A DNA stretch of 64,000 nt from Paenibacillus sp. BIC5C1 (lineage in GTDB: Bacteria; Bacillota; Bacilli; Paenibacillales; Paenibacillaceae): positions 2,790,001 to 2,854,000 of the forward strand of contig NZ_CP135922.1 of NCBI RefSeq assembly GCF_032399705.1, in the 5' to 3' direction. The position numbers were made by a program, and so were the translations under genes. This document shows, one piece after another, positions 1 to 8,600 of this stretch (positions within the stretch are counted from its first letter, which is position 1; each line of letters begins with the position of its first letter). Below the pieces are notes generated by a model. The model was given only the letters and a program-made list of their open reading frames with translations. It ran no database searches and was not told where the DNA came from.

Positions 1-738
1 GCAGCCAAACAGATGCTGGATATCGAACCCGTATTTTGGGCTGACGTATTTGAGGATCGGGAAGAGGCGCTGTTTCAGCAGCTTGTCAGCTCTCAGGGAT
101 TGAACTATCAAGTGTTGCGTCGATTTGTCATACATTATCTGGCTGATGCCGTCGCGTATCAACCTGTGGAAAATCAAGGGCATAACTATGATGCGGTACA
201 TTATACGCTGAATCGGGCGATGCACGCACTTGCCCAGCGGAATGGGCCAGAAGCTCCACTCTGTATCATTGCACATAGTTTGGGAGCTGTGATTGCCAGT
301 AATTTTTTCTATGATCTTCAATACCCGTCTAGTCGCACGCCTTCCATCGTGGATGTTACTTCCGCATTGGAACGGGGAGATACCTTAACGAGCTTTTATT
401 CCTTTGGAACGACGTTACCATTATGGAGCCTGCGGTATCATGATTTTAGCCGGCCGATTCAGGTACCTTCACCGTTGGCAGGACAGTACTTTCCTGGGCT
501 GGAAGGGGAATGGATTAACTTCTATGATCGGGATGATATTCTGGGTTACCCGCTGCGCCCTATTGATCCGGCCTATGAGGCAGCGGTCAACGAAGACGTG
601 GAAATTAACTCTGGCGGTGTAATTGGGAGCTGGAATCCGTTGAGTCATGGCGGGTATTTCTCGAATGGGACCATGAATCGGAGGATTGCACAGGGTTTGG
701 CTCGAACGTGGACGTGGGTGAATCGTGGATCACGTTAA
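1..738 (+). CDS. Alpha/beta-hydrolase-like protein, 5' end outside the window
   Basis: The reading frame is open to the first base of the window, so the true start lies upstream; an internal ATG at position 13 need not be the start. The visible 245 or so residues contain a lipase-type nucleophile elbow (AHSLG, Ser about residue 89 counted from that ATG) after a hydrophobic strand, as in alpha/beta hydrolases. The first position of the elbow is Ala instead of Gly. I see no signal peptide in the visible part. The acid and base residues of a triad cannot be assigned with confidence. It is followed 29 bp later by a YkgJ-like gene on the same strand. Substrate unknown; the fold assignment is inference from one motif. 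Confidence 0.6.
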   Translation, partial: AAKQMLDIEPVFWADVFEDREEALFQQLVSSQGLNYQVLRRFVIHYLADAVAYQPVENQGHNYDAVHYTLNRAMHALAQRNGPEAPLCIIAHSLGAVIASNFFYDLQYPSSRTPSIVDVTSALERGDTLTSFYSFGTTLPLWSLRYHDFSRPIQVPSPLAGQYFPGLEGEWINFYDRDDILGYPLRPIDPAYEAAVNEDVEINSGGVIGSWNPLSHGGYFSNGTMNRRIAQGLARTWTWVNRGSR

Positions 739-767
739 ATGTCATATATGGAGGGAGAACAATACTT

Positions 768-1031
768 ATGGAATGCAGGACAGGCTGTGCCGCATGCTGT
801 ATCGCGATTTCGATCTCATCGCCGATACCCGGGATGGCTGACGGCAAGCCCGCAGGTGTGCGCTGTGTGCAGCTGACGGAGGACAATCGCTGCGGAATCT
901 TTGGTCAGAAAGAGCGCCCCGCTGTATGTAGCGGATTGCAGGCTTCGGAAGAGATGTGTGGCAGCACGAATCAGGAGGCGTTTGAACGTTTGAGCTGGCT
1001 GGAGCAGGAAACTGCACCGAATTCAGCGTGA
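768..1031 (+). CDS. YkgJ-family cysteine cluster protein
   Basis: An 87-residue protein with an N-terminal Cys-rich block (GCAACC, residues about 6-11) followed by [14 protein letters not shown], a central cysteine pair region (RCVQL ... RCGIF) and a C-terminal CSGLQ ... MCG. This order is characteristic of the YkgJ/zinc- or iron-chelating cysteine cluster family (E. coli YkgJ type). The family is small, cytoplasmic and of unknown biochemical role; metal binding is inferred from the cysteines. The start at 768 is chosen because GGAGGGAG lies 9-16 bases upstream and the conserved block begins there; an in-frame start at 708 would overlap the preceding gene without a ribosome binding site. Confidence 0.82.
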   Translation: MECRTGCAACCIAISISSPIPGMADGKPAGVRCVQLTEDNRCGIFGQKERPAVCSGLQASEEMCGSTNQEAFERLSWLEQETAPNSA

Positions 1032-1107
1032 CAGAGTTGTTTTGAGGGAAAAGGATAATTATACTTAATATGGAAGGGGTTTGAGAAAAGAAAGGGGTAT
1101 GGGATGA

Positions 1108-1311
1108 ATGGGACTTGCCAAACGGTTTGTGATGGTCGTTGTGAATATGATTGGAGAACTGTGGATGGGATTCTACAGGCGAAACTCAGACTTCTATGAC
1201 AAGCAGACATCAGAGTCAAAAAGCAAACTTGGCTATTATGCATTTATTATTGGGGCGGCCGCTGTAACCGTGGGCATTGTGAGCTGGATGTATAGTCGGG
1301 TTTATTCATAA
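1108..1311 (+). CDS. Small single-pass membrane protein, unknown
   Basis: A 67-residue protein preceded by AAGGGG. It has a short hydrophobic N-terminal stretch (residues about 7-15), a polar middle rich in Ser and Lys, and one clear membrane segment near the C-terminus (residues about 43-62). I do not recognise a family. It sits alone between the YkgJ-like gene and a bidirectional terminator. Coding is supported by the ribosome binding site, the terminator directly downstream and the segmented composition; function unknown. Confidence 0.5.
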   Translation: MGLAKRFVMVVVNMIGELWMGFYRRNSDFYDKQTSESKSKLGYYAFIIGAAAVTVGIVSWMYSRVYS

Positions 1312-1326
1312 TTTGAGCAAACCCAT

Positions 1327-1371
1327 AAAAGAGAGTATCCGCAGTCTGGGAATCAGTCGGATACTCTTTTT
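1327..1371. terminator. Bidirectional rho-independent terminator
   Basis: A 10-bp perfect stem (AGAGTATCCG / CGGATACTCT) with a 16-base loop is followed by a T run on the plus strand and preceded by an A run, so it can terminate both the small membrane-protein gene and the convergent AbrB-family gene. Confidence 0.85.
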
Positions 1372-1389
1372 GGTATGTTCACTTCCTAT

Positions 1390-2502
1390 TTACGTGACCG
1401 AAGAGTGAGTGCTCGCCTCTTTTTTCCTCAACATATGCATGAGAATCATCTTAAGGAGCGAAGAGACGATAAAGAAAATAAATAATATGCGAAACAGCTG
1501 ATATCCGGACACCACCGAGAGGTTGGCATGGACTTCATGAGCCATGATGCTCATCTGATCCATCCCGCCAGGTGCCATGCTCAACAATGATGTGGCAGCC
1601 GAGAGAGAGAACATCCTCATTAATATATAGCTCAAGCCAAGCGAACCTGCGATGAGGAGAGCACTGCTCGTGATTGCGAGTGTTACGGTCTGCATCTTGC
1701 GTTGCAGTTGTTGAGGACGAAGCATTAGACCCACATGACTGCCAATCATTAATTGCGAAATATTAAGCAGGGACGAAGGCAGATTGGGTGTGTGCATCGC
1801 TGTGCTTAATTGAATAACACACATGACGATCATGGGTCCAAGCATAAACGCTGTCGGAAACCGAAGCTTGCGTGCAATCCATGCACCAGCGACACAGAGC
1901 GGGGCATAGAGCAAAATTTCGGGAAAGAGTGCTGCCCAAGTTGCTGTCTCGATCACTGGCTGATCCGTGCCGCCACTTGTTGTTCCCCCGATCCATGGAC
2001 TGAACAGCAGGAACGGAACACAGAAAACAATCATGATCAGCCGCGTGACCTGCAAAAAAGTAACGAGCGTCAGATTGATGGATTTCATCTCATCGGCAAG
2101 GGAGACCATCTGGGACAGTCCACCAGGAATGCTGCCAACCAGCAGGGAGGGAAAGTCAAAGTCTGTCAGCTTTGAAGCAACATAGGCGGTCAATGTACAT
2201 AATCCGATTAAGAGAAGGGTCATGAGCAGCATCATAGGCAGCTGGTGCAGAATGCCTTGCAGTGCTTCTCCCGTCAGTGTTAATCCGATGGAGTAACCCA
2301 CGATTAGAATACCGTAGTCCCGAACGGAAGCGGGCCACATGAGCGGCAGCTTGACAATCTGTGAACCAACCAGCATAAAAATCATCGGGCCAAGAAGCCA
2401 AGGAATGGGAGTGTGGATTGCTGTAAATACTAACCCGCCAAGAACAGAGACAGTCAAACTTAGAAAAAACCGAAAGACAACGTGGGAACCGAGCTTGTGC
2501 AT
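1390..2502 (-). CDS. AbrB-family (PF05145) membrane protein
   Basis: Polytopic membrane protein of about 370 residues made of two homologous halves. Each half carries the motif pair seen in this family: PIPWLLGPM then SIPGGLSQM in the first half, and PTAFMLGPM then MAPGGMDQM in the second. These proteins were formerly called putative ammonia monooxygenases; they are membrane proteins of unknown transport or regulatory role and are unrelated to the DNA-binding AbrB. The start is uncertain. A GTG at 2562 and an ATG at 2511 are in frame but lack a spaced ribosome binding site. The ATG at 2502 overlaps the stop of a short, well-initiated leader frame (TGATG), so translational coupling is plausible. 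Convergent with the upstream plus-strand genes. Confidence 0.8.
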   Translation of the reverse strand: MHKLGSHVVFRFFLSLTVSVLGGLVFTAIHTPIPWLLGPMIFMLVGSQIVKLPLMWPASVRDYGILIVGYSIGLTLTGEALQGILHQLPMMLLMTLLLIGLCTLTAYVASKLTDFDFPSLLVGSIPGGLSQMVSLADEMKSINLTLVTFLQVTRLIMIVFCVPFLLFSPWIGGTTSGGTDQPVIETATWAALFPEILLYAPLCVAGAWIARKLRFPTAFMLGPMIVMCVIQLSTAMHTPNLPSSLLNISQLMIGSHVGLMLRPQQLQRKMQTVTLAITSSALLIAGSLGLSYILMRMFSLSAATSLLSMAPGGMDQMSIMAHEVHANLSVVSGYQLFRILFIFFIVSSLLKMILMHMLRKKEASTHSSVT

Positions 2503-2552
2503 CAGTTCCATCCGCGTCGTCTTTCGGCTGCATGAGGTAGATTGTAGTACAT
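2502..2552 (-). CDS. Possible 16-codon leader peptide coupled to the AbrB-family gene
   Basis: AGGAG stands 9 bases before an ATG that opens a 16-residue frame (MYYNLPHAAERRRGWN). Its TGA stop shares one base with an ATG of the downstream membrane-protein gene (TGATG), the usual geometry of termination-reinitiation. The leader has the only good Shine-Dalgarno sequence in this region. It could instead be a chance frame or reflect a misread base near the true gene start. Confidence 0.3.
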   Translation of the reverse strand: MYYNLPHAAERRRGWN

Positions 2553-2665
2553 GTAAGATCACTCCTGATGATAAGATACAATGATTGATCCTTGGACGGT
2601 GATTGCCTCATTACGAAGCAGGACAGGAAGATAATTCATCCACTGTCCTGCTAAATGGTTATCAT

Positions 2666-3997
2666 TTATCTGTTCGCCACGAGGACACGGGCAGAAGGCT
2701 TCGGTTCTTTGAACATCATATAGTACATCAGCGATGAAATCACGTATAAACTGCCTGTAATGCTGAACGTGATCGCGTATCCCCAATACGTGCCATAAGT
2801 GGTCACGAGGTAGGATTGCACGGGTCCCATGGTGGCCCATCCAATCATAAAGGCGGTCTGCATCAGTGAATTGGCGATTCCTCGGCGTTTGTCCGATACT
2901 CTGTCCACCAGAATGGCGGATTGAATCGGATTGGCTGCATTCATCAGCGCTTGTCTGAATAAGAAACTCACCGAAGCGATCAGCAGCATATTCGTAAAGC
3001 CGGTCAGCAGCAGGAAAGGCAGTGACATGACCTGGAAGATGACGACAGCTCGAACACTTCCCACCTTGGCCGCCAGTGTAGGTCCAATCAGCATGGATAC
3101 AATGGTCATGATCTGACCCAACGAAATGAGCAGACTCATGGCACTTAAGGACACCGAAAAACGGTTGGTGAAATACAGATTTAAATAGGGCACAACCAGT
3201 CCTGAGCCAAACCCAATTAATAATTGGGTTATGACAAATTGACCGATCAAACGGGAATCTTTCTTTTGGCTAAGAGTGTCGTTATTGCTGGCTTGTTCTG
3301 CGGAATGAACGACATCCTGTTTACCATCCGTTGCAGATGATGCAGATTCAATGACAGGTTGCGCCGGAGTATCCGTTTGCGGAGCCTTCTTATCCTCGGA
3401 TACAAACAACATCGGAATAAACGCAACCAATGTAGCTGCCCCACCCACGAACAATACCGTTTGCAAACCCGTGACTTTGGCGAGGCCAGCCGTATGAAGC
3501 AGGTCTGCAAAAACGCCACCACCCAAGCTGCCGAGTACCTGAGAAGCGAGTACGAGGGAGGAGTAATAGCTGAACATCTTCAGTCGTTGACTTTTCTTCA
3601 CATTCTCAGCGAGGAAGGGAATGGCCAATACCTGAAATACACCAGCGAAAAGTCCGGAAAATACAGCAAACCAGATCAGTCCGCTGGCAGAATAATCGAA
3701 GGAACGGCCAATCAGAAAGATTCCGCTGAACAAGGCGCCGGTAATCAGCAGCCGCTTACGGCTAAAGAAATCGCCGCATAGTCCGATAGGAACAAACATT
3801 ATCGCTGTCGCAAGTGATTGAATACTTACAATCTGGCCGTTCATTGTATCATTGTAGCCCAGACCCTGAATGTACAAATTGTACAAGACAGAGAACATGC
3901 CATTTCCGATCTGATACAAGATGCTTGCCAGAAAAAACAATTGAATATTGCGGGACCAGCCCCGAATTTCAGCATGAATCTGTTGTAGAAGTCTCAA
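2666..3997 (-). CDS. MFS transporter
   Basis: A 443-residue permease with about 12 hydrophobic segments and the MFS motif between segments 2 and 3 (GLCGDFFSRKRLL, residues about 72-84). A polar Ser/Thr/Asp-rich loop at residues about 205-250 separates the two six-helix halves, as is usual. The start is a TTG with GGGGGA six bases upstream. It is co-oriented with the O-methyltransferase gene upstream (77 bp gap) and the AbrB-family gene downstream. Substrate unknown; family membership is secure, drug or sugar specificity cannot be read from the sequence. Confidence 0.88.
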   Translation of the reverse strand: MRLLQQIHAEIRGWSRNIQLFFLASILYQIGNGMFSVLYNLYIQGLGYNDTMNGQIVSIQSLATAIMFVPIGLCGDFFSRKRLLITGALFSGIFLIGRSFDYSASGLIWFAVFSGLFAGVFQVLAIPFLAENVKKSQRLKMFSYYSSLVLASQVLGSLGGGVFADLLHTAGLAKVTGLQTVLFVGGAATLVAFIPMLFVSEDKKAPQTDTPAQPVIESASSATDGKQDVVHSAEQASNNDTLSQKKDSRLIGQFVITQLLIGFGSGLVVPYLNLYFTNRFSVSLSAMSLLISLGQIMTIVSMLIGPTLAAKVGSVRAVVIFQVMSLPFLLLTGFTNMLLIASVSFLFRQALMNAANPIQSAILVDRVSDKRRGIANSLMQTAFMIGWATMGPVQSYLVTTYGTYWGYAITFSITGSLYVISSLMYYMMFKEPKPSARVLVANR

Positions 3998-4074
3998 GTG
4001 GTTTCCCCCAGTCTGCCTGTGCAGTGATTTTAGTTTAACAGGAAAGGGGGATTTGCGGAAGAATTGACCACTGT

Positions 4075-4779
4075 TTATTTTGCAGAAGGGAATCCCAGCA
4101 CCCGGGCAATCACGAATCCATCGTAGCCTTTAAGGCCTACAGTTTGCAGTGCAGTAGCTTCAAGACGCGGATTATCTGCAATTAATTTCAGGAATGACTG
4201 AACGCCATGAACTCTGTTGTCCGTGCTGTTTGCATTGATAACTTCACCGTCCCTGACGATGTTGTCACCAATAATCAGACTTCCCGGACGAGCCAGACGC
4301 AGCGCCCATCGCAAATAGTCTGGATTACTCGGTTTGTCTGCATCGATGAAGATGAAATCAAAAGTTTCTCTGTACTCTTCCTGAACGTCGGGAAGAGTAG
4401 TAAGGGCAGGACCTACTCGAAGATCAACCTTATGCATAAGTCCTGCACGCGTGATGTTGGCTCGTGCCATCTCTGCATGGCGTGGATCTGCTTCCAGTGT
4501 GACGATACGTCCGTATTCGGGAAGGGCTCTTGCCATCCAGATCGTACTGTATCCGCCAAGCGTCCCGATTTCCAACACACGAGTTGCGCCTTGTATTTGA
4601 AGCAGGAGCTGAAGCAACTTCCCTTGATTCGGTGCTACGTCATGAGCGGGCAAGCCGGCTTCTGCATTGGTACGTAGAGCCTGCTCCAGCAGGGAATCCG
4701 AGGGGATTAATAAAGCGTTTAAATAATCGTCGACTTGACTCCAGGTTTTCTGTTGAACAGAACCATTTACATTGTTCAT
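4075..4779 (-). CDS. Class I SAM-dependent O-methyltransferase (caffeoyl-CoA OMT type)
   Basis: A 234-residue cytoplasmic enzyme. Motif I is VLEIGTLGGYST (residues about 68-79), with the acidic SAM-ribose residue in VTLEADP. FIFIDADKPSN carries the metal-binding aspartates of the cation-dependent catechol O-methyltransferase family (the YrrM-like group), followed by GDNIVRDGEV. Length matches the family. ATG start with GGAAAGGA ten bases upstream. It is divergent from a LysR gene across a 138-bp AT-rich intergenic region, so that regulator may control it; this is inference. The methyl acceptor is unknown. Confidence 0.87.
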   Translation of the reverse strand: MNNVNGSVQQKTWSQVDDYLNALLIPSDSLLEQALRTNAEAGLPAHDVAPNQGKLLQLLLQIQGATRVLEIGTLGGYSTIWMARALPEYGRIVTLEADPRHAEMARANITRAGLMHKVDLRVGPALTTLPDVQEEYRETFDFIFIDADKPSNPDYLRWALRLARPGSLIIGDNIVRDGEVINANSTDNRVHGVQSFLKLIADNPRLEATALQTVGLKGYDGFVIARVLGFPSAK

Positions 4780-4917
4780 CGTTATACGTTCCTTTCCGAT
4801 TGCATGTATTGGATTTCATACTTCAACTATAAAGCGAATAGATATATAAATAAAATATATATAATTTATGTTAATATAACTTTAGATTATATACTTCAAG
4901 TGAAGAAGGTGTAGCGG

Positions 4918-5814
4918 TTGAATTTGCACGGATTACGATTGTTTCATGCCATCGTGAGGTATGGAGGAGTCACGCGTGCGGCAGAAGAACTCAACATTAG
5001 CCAGCCAGCGGTATCCTCTCAAGTGAAGAAGTTTGAGCGAGAGTTGGGCATTCCATTATTTGCTTCAGAGGGGAGAAGACTGGTTCTTACCGATGCAGGA
5101 ATGCAATTAACAGGCTACGCGGAACGTCTGTTCATGCTGGAACAGGATGTCGAGAATTTTGTGCAGGATTTTCGGGCAGGCAAAAAAGGACTGATTCGTC
5201 TTACCGCAACCTATTTGCCCTCTAATTTTCTGCTGCCGGGCTGGATTGCCCGTTTCAAGCAAATGCACGAGGATGTGGAGCTGGTCGTAAGCACAACCAA
5301 TACCCGGATGGCTTTTGACCAATTGCTGCGTTATGAGGCCGAGATTGCGGTTTATGGTGGAAGTGGCATTACACATTCAGGTGTTCATTGGGACGTATTG
5401 TTCGAAGATGAAATGTGGTTCGTAGTACATCCCGATCATCCCTATGCGGGAAAGGGAATTGATCTTCGGGAGATGGTGGCAGAGCCCTTCATCATGCGTG
5501 AAGAAGGCAGCGCTACACGGGAGCGTCTAGTCTCTCTATGCACAACAAATAACCTGGCCGCTCCCCGCATTGCGCTTCAGTTCAATGGATTGAACGAAAC
5601 GATCAGTGCGGTGAAGGCAGGTTATGGAGCCAACTTTATTTCTTCTCTGGTCGTAAAGGAAGATGTGCAACAGGGCAGGTTAGCACGTGTATTCGTTCGA
5701 GGTGTACAGTTGAAAAACACAGTAGCAGTATGTACACGAGCAGGCGAAGTGTTATCTCCTGCCGCACAGCATCTGGTTGAACTCATCAGACAGGAAGCAT
5801 CATTAATGAAATAA
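4918..5814 (+). CDS. LysR-family transcriptional regulator
   Basis: A 298-residue LysR regulator: N-terminal winged helix-turn-helix (residues 1-60; GGVTRAAEELNISQPAVSSQVKKFE is the recognition region) and an effector-binding domain with the usual two periplasmic-binding-protein-like lobes. TTG start with AAGGTG nine bases upstream, opening directly on MNLHGLRLFHAIV as expected for the family. It is divergent from the O-methyltransferase gene, the usual arrangement for a LysR regulator and its target. The effector is unknown. Its end is 23 bp from the convergent DUF1275 gene. Confidence 0.9.
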   Translation: MNLHGLRLFHAIVRYGGVTRAAEELNISQPAVSSQVKKFERELGIPLFASEGRRLVLTDAGMQLTGYAERLFMLEQDVENFVQDFRAGKKGLIRLTATYLPSNFLLPGWIARFKQMHEDVELVVSTTNTRMAFDQLLRYEAEIAVYGGSGITHSGVHWDVLFEDEMWFVVHPDHPYAGKGIDLREMVAEPFIMREEGSATRERLVSLCTTNNLAAPRIALQFNGLNETISAVKAGYGANFISSLVVKEDVQQGRLARVFVRGVQLKNTVAVCTRAGEVLSPAAQHLVELIRQEASLMK

Positions 5815-5837
5815 ATAGTTCAATAATTGCATGATAG

Positions 5838-6566
5838 CTAACTTTGAATGTCATCGGTCGCTGTTTTGTTCGTTCCTCTGGAGTATAATCGGGCGTACAG
5901 GGTGACTCCACCAACGATCAGAACAGGTATCCATACTGCCATCATGGGTACGTGGTGGAACAACAGCGCAGCTAGAATAACGCCGCCCAAATAGATTGCA
6001 ACGGCACCTGCACGAAGGTAGGAATCTACTGATAGCGCTTTGACCAGCGAGCGGATACTTGCGTGTCGCAGTCGCTGAAGGATGCTTACCGCATCCTCAA
6101 CCACGGCGGCAAGATTATTGGTGAGCACGGTCGTCGAGATACCTGCAATCCCAATGCGGCGTGCCGCAGTCGTTTGCATTCCCATGGCAGTGGCCAGCAT
6201 GGCAATCAGCAGATAGGATAATTGTTCGGAATATGGACTAATCATGGCGATGGCAAAGAGCAGAAGCAATATACTTTCTACAGTGAACACGTTTGTGACC
6301 CGGGAAGACCAGCCATTTTTCGTCTGCACACGTCCAATCATGTGTGCAGCGATGGCATTTCCTGCAATAAAACCAATGAGAGCAAGGAGTGCACGCAGCA
6401 CAACAAATTCCTGAGCACGGGCGATCGCGATCCCCAACAGCACAATATTGCCTGTCATATTGGCTGTAAGCACATGCCCTAGTCCCAGGTATCCGATCAC
6501 GTCGACCATTCCGGCAGACATGCATAACAGCAGCATTGCGTACTTTTGGAGGGTATTTTGATTCAT
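5838..6566 (-). CDS. DUF1275 (YoaK-family) membrane protein
   Basis: About 242 residues with six hydrophobic segments and the family signature of the first segments: SAGMVDVIGYLGLGHVLTANMTGN (given here only as its position, residues about 16-39), followed by GIAGISTTVLTNNLA in the middle. DUF1275/YoaK proteins are integral membrane proteins of unknown function. The start at 6566 is preferred because AAAGGA is nine bases upstream; an ATG six bases earlier is too close to it. An in-frame ATG at 6620 has no ribosome binding site. Confidence 0.82.
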   Translation of the reverse strand: MNQNTLQKYAMLLLCMSAGMVDVIGYLGLGHVLTANMTGNIVLLGIAIARAQEFVVLRALLALIGFIAGNAIAAHMIGRVQTKNGWSSRVTNVFTVESILLLLFAIAMISPYSEQLSYLLIAMLATAMGMQTTAARRIGIAGISTTVLTNNLAAVVEDAVSILQRLRHASIRSLVKALSVDSYLRAGAVAIYLGGVILAALLFHHVPMMAVWIPVLIVGGVTLYARLYSRGTNKTATDDIQS

Positions 6567-6699
6567 AATCATCCGTCCTTTCCAAAAACGTAACCCTTCC
6601 AGTATACATCCACAACGCATGATCCTTCAAAATGAAGTTTATGATGCAAGCCCAATTTCCCATAGCAGCAAACAGGTCTGAATCGTCCCTACCTTGAAG

Positions 6700-7569
6700 C
6701 TAAGGAGCTGCGAGCCAGTCAAACATATTGTTCACTGCCGTCTCATGTACGCTTTCCTGAAAGCGATGATCTTGTCCCCCATAAGCGTGAAACGTAACGT
6801 TGGCGCCTCTACGTTTCAGCCAATGATACATCCGGGTTCCATGACTGTAGTTCACCTGCGTATCAGATGTGCCATGCATGATCAGCACAGGACAATGGAG
6901 TTTATGCGCCTTCGACAAGGGAGAACGAGCGAGATAAGCTTCCGGAGCTGAACGTGGCGAACCGCCAAGTACTCTTTTCAAAGTGCGTCTCAAGTCGGTT
7001 CGTTCATGATAGGTACGTTCCACATCGGCGACACCGCTCCAAAGCACTAGTTTATGTACCTTCGTAGGTCCTTCATTGTAAGTCGTTGCTGTATGTACGG
7101 CATTGATGGCTCCACGCGAAAATCCCATCATTGAAATTCGCTTTGTATCGGCAAAGGGCCATTCTTGCACCAGTCGGTAAGCGGCATGTACATCTTCGGC
7201 ATCTCGTCCGCCATACTCGTCACGTCCTTCCCCACCCTCATTACCGCGATATGATGGAGCGAACACAATATAACCTTTATGAACAAATTGCTCCAGCCAA
7301 GCGGTATTTACCCCACCATAGTTGCCCAGCCCGCCCCGGCAATAGATCAGAACCGGCCAACGTGCATCAATACCGTCCATGGTGTGTTGTTCTACAGGAG
7401 GGTAGCGGCTTGCGAGCTGTTGCATTTGCATGGATTCTTGCGTTACGGTGAAGCCTTGGAAGGCAGGGCTGCTATGGGTGTTTTCTAACGGCGAGAAGGC
7501 GGGTAAGAAACAGCCGTCAGGCAGGCATAAATAGCCTTTTACCCGAAGCGCATCGGACGAATACGTCAC
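6700..7569 (-). CDS. S9/dienelactone-type alpha/beta hydrolase
   Basis: A 289-residue enzyme with a complete catalytic triad pattern: nucleophile elbow GFSRGA (residues about 149-154), acid in MHGTSDTQV and base in GGQDHRF near the C-terminus. The oxyanion region YCRGGLG precedes the elbow. The arrangement fits a prolyl-oligopeptidase-like or dienelactone-hydrolase-like esterase or peptidase; no propeller domain is present. No signal peptide, so cytoplasmic. The start is unclear: the GTG at 7569 has no spaced ribosome binding site, while GAGG lies nine bases before an in-frame CTG at 7581. Substrate unknown. Confidence 0.8.
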   Translation of the reverse strand: MTYSSDALRVKGYLCLPDGCFLPAFSPLENTHSSPAFQGFTVTQESMQMQQLASRYPPVEQHTMDGIDARWPVLIYCRGGLGNYGGVNTAWLEQFVHKGYIVFAPSYRGNEGGEGRDEYGGRDAEDVHAAYRLVQEWPFADTKRISMMGFSRGAINAVHTATTYNEGPTKVHKLVLWSGVADVERTYHERTDLRRTLKRVLGGSPRSAPEAYLARSPLSKAHKLHCPVLIMHGTSDTQVNYSHGTRMYHWLKRRGANVTFHAYGGQDHRFQESVHETAVNNMFDWLAAP

Positions 7570-7809
7570 ATGATAGAGCAGGGGGATCGACCTCTTTCAT
7601 CGGAAATGGCGTGCCAATGGACCATGATTCTTCTTTAGGATGCGCCTAAACGAGTTTCCCATACCTTTCCACCAGCAACAGCCGTTAGGTGCGAGAAATT
7701 CGTTTATTGGCTCCATATGATTTATAATGGTTCAGGAGACATGTGAATTGACCGATGTCCTCTTATTTATAAAACTAACTTTAGTGTGCACGAAGAAAGG
7801 AAGAAAATT

Positions 7810-8559
7810 ATGATGAACGCTCCACATCCGATTGATCAATTCAAGAAATTTAAATATGAAATTACGAGATTTATGATGATCTATAAATTTGCTTTGGATC
7901 AAATGGAGACCAAAATTGAGGTGCTGAAGGAAGAATTTCAGTCCCTGCATGATTACAGCCCGATCGAACATACGAAATCCAGATTAAAGTCACCTGAGAG
8001 CATTATGAACAAGATGTTTCGTAAAAATCATGAGTTAACCTTTGAAAGTATCAAGGAAAATATTAAGGATATCGCCGGTGTACGTATTACCTGCTCCTTT
8101 ATCTCCGATATCTATCGCATTAAAGATATGCTTTGCAACCAAAGTGACCTGCGCGTGTTGGAAGTGAAAGATTATATCCAAAATCCGAAGCCAAACGGTT
8201 ACCAAAGCCTTCATCTTCTGGTTGAGGTGCCTGTTTACATGTCTAATGGAGAAGAACGGGCATGTGTGGAAATCCAGATTCGTACCATTGCGATGGATTT
8301 CTGGGCGAGTCTTGAGCATAAAATCTTTTATAAATATAATAAGGATGTTCCCGAACGTTTAACAAAAGAACTGAAAAGTGCAGCAGACTCTGCAAACGCA
8401 TTGGATCAGCAAATGGAAAGACTTCACCGGGAGATTCAGGAGATCAAGGACGCCGAGAACGAGCGTGATGAAGAGGAACTGCGCCGTATTATCATTAACA
8501 ATCAACAGTTCACACTACCTTCCAACCTGCTCAAGCTGTTAGGAAACGGGGAACAATAA
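7810..8559 (+). CDS. Small alarmone synthetase, RelP/YwaC type
   Basis: A 249-residue single-domain (p)ppGpp synthetase. It has the synthetase landmarks SRLKSPESI, IKDIAGVRITCSFISDIY, NPKPNGYQSLH (substrate loop) and EIQIRTIAMDFWASLEHKI (catalytic Glu region), and lacks hydrolase, TGS and ACT domains, so it makes but does not degrade the alarmone. The text resembles B. subtilis YwaC (RelP) more than YjbM (RelQ). A C-terminal helical extension after residue 200 is rich in Glu and Arg. The ATG at 7810 is chosen for AAAGGAAG directly upstream. A TATAAT at 7723-7728 is a plausible -10 element. The Bcr/CflA exporter follows 41 bp downstream. Confidence 0.87.
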   Translation: MMNAPHPIDQFKKFKYEITRFMMIYKFALDQMETKIEVLKEEFQSLHDYSPIEHTKSRLKSPESIMNKMFRKNHELTFESIKENIKDIAGVRITCSFISDIYRIKDMLCNQSDLRVLEVKDYIQNPKPNGYQSLHLLVEVPVYMSNGEERACVEIQIRTIAMDFWASLEHKIFYKYNKDVPERLTKELKSAADSANALDQQMERLHREIQEIKDAENERDEEELRRIIINNQQFTLPSNLLKLLGNGEQ

Positions 8560-8600
8560 GGAAACGTGAACTACCGCAGGGAAAGGAATATGTTATTCAT

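Noticed and set aside
605..1243. Several open minus-strand frames of 83-93 codons opposite the first three plus-strand genes
   Set aside because: They lie antisense to better supported genes, lack ribosome binding sites and show no recognisable domain.
3359..3781. A 140-codon plus-strand frame inside the MFS gene
   Set aside because: It is antisense to a well-defined 12-helix transporter and has no ribosome binding site.
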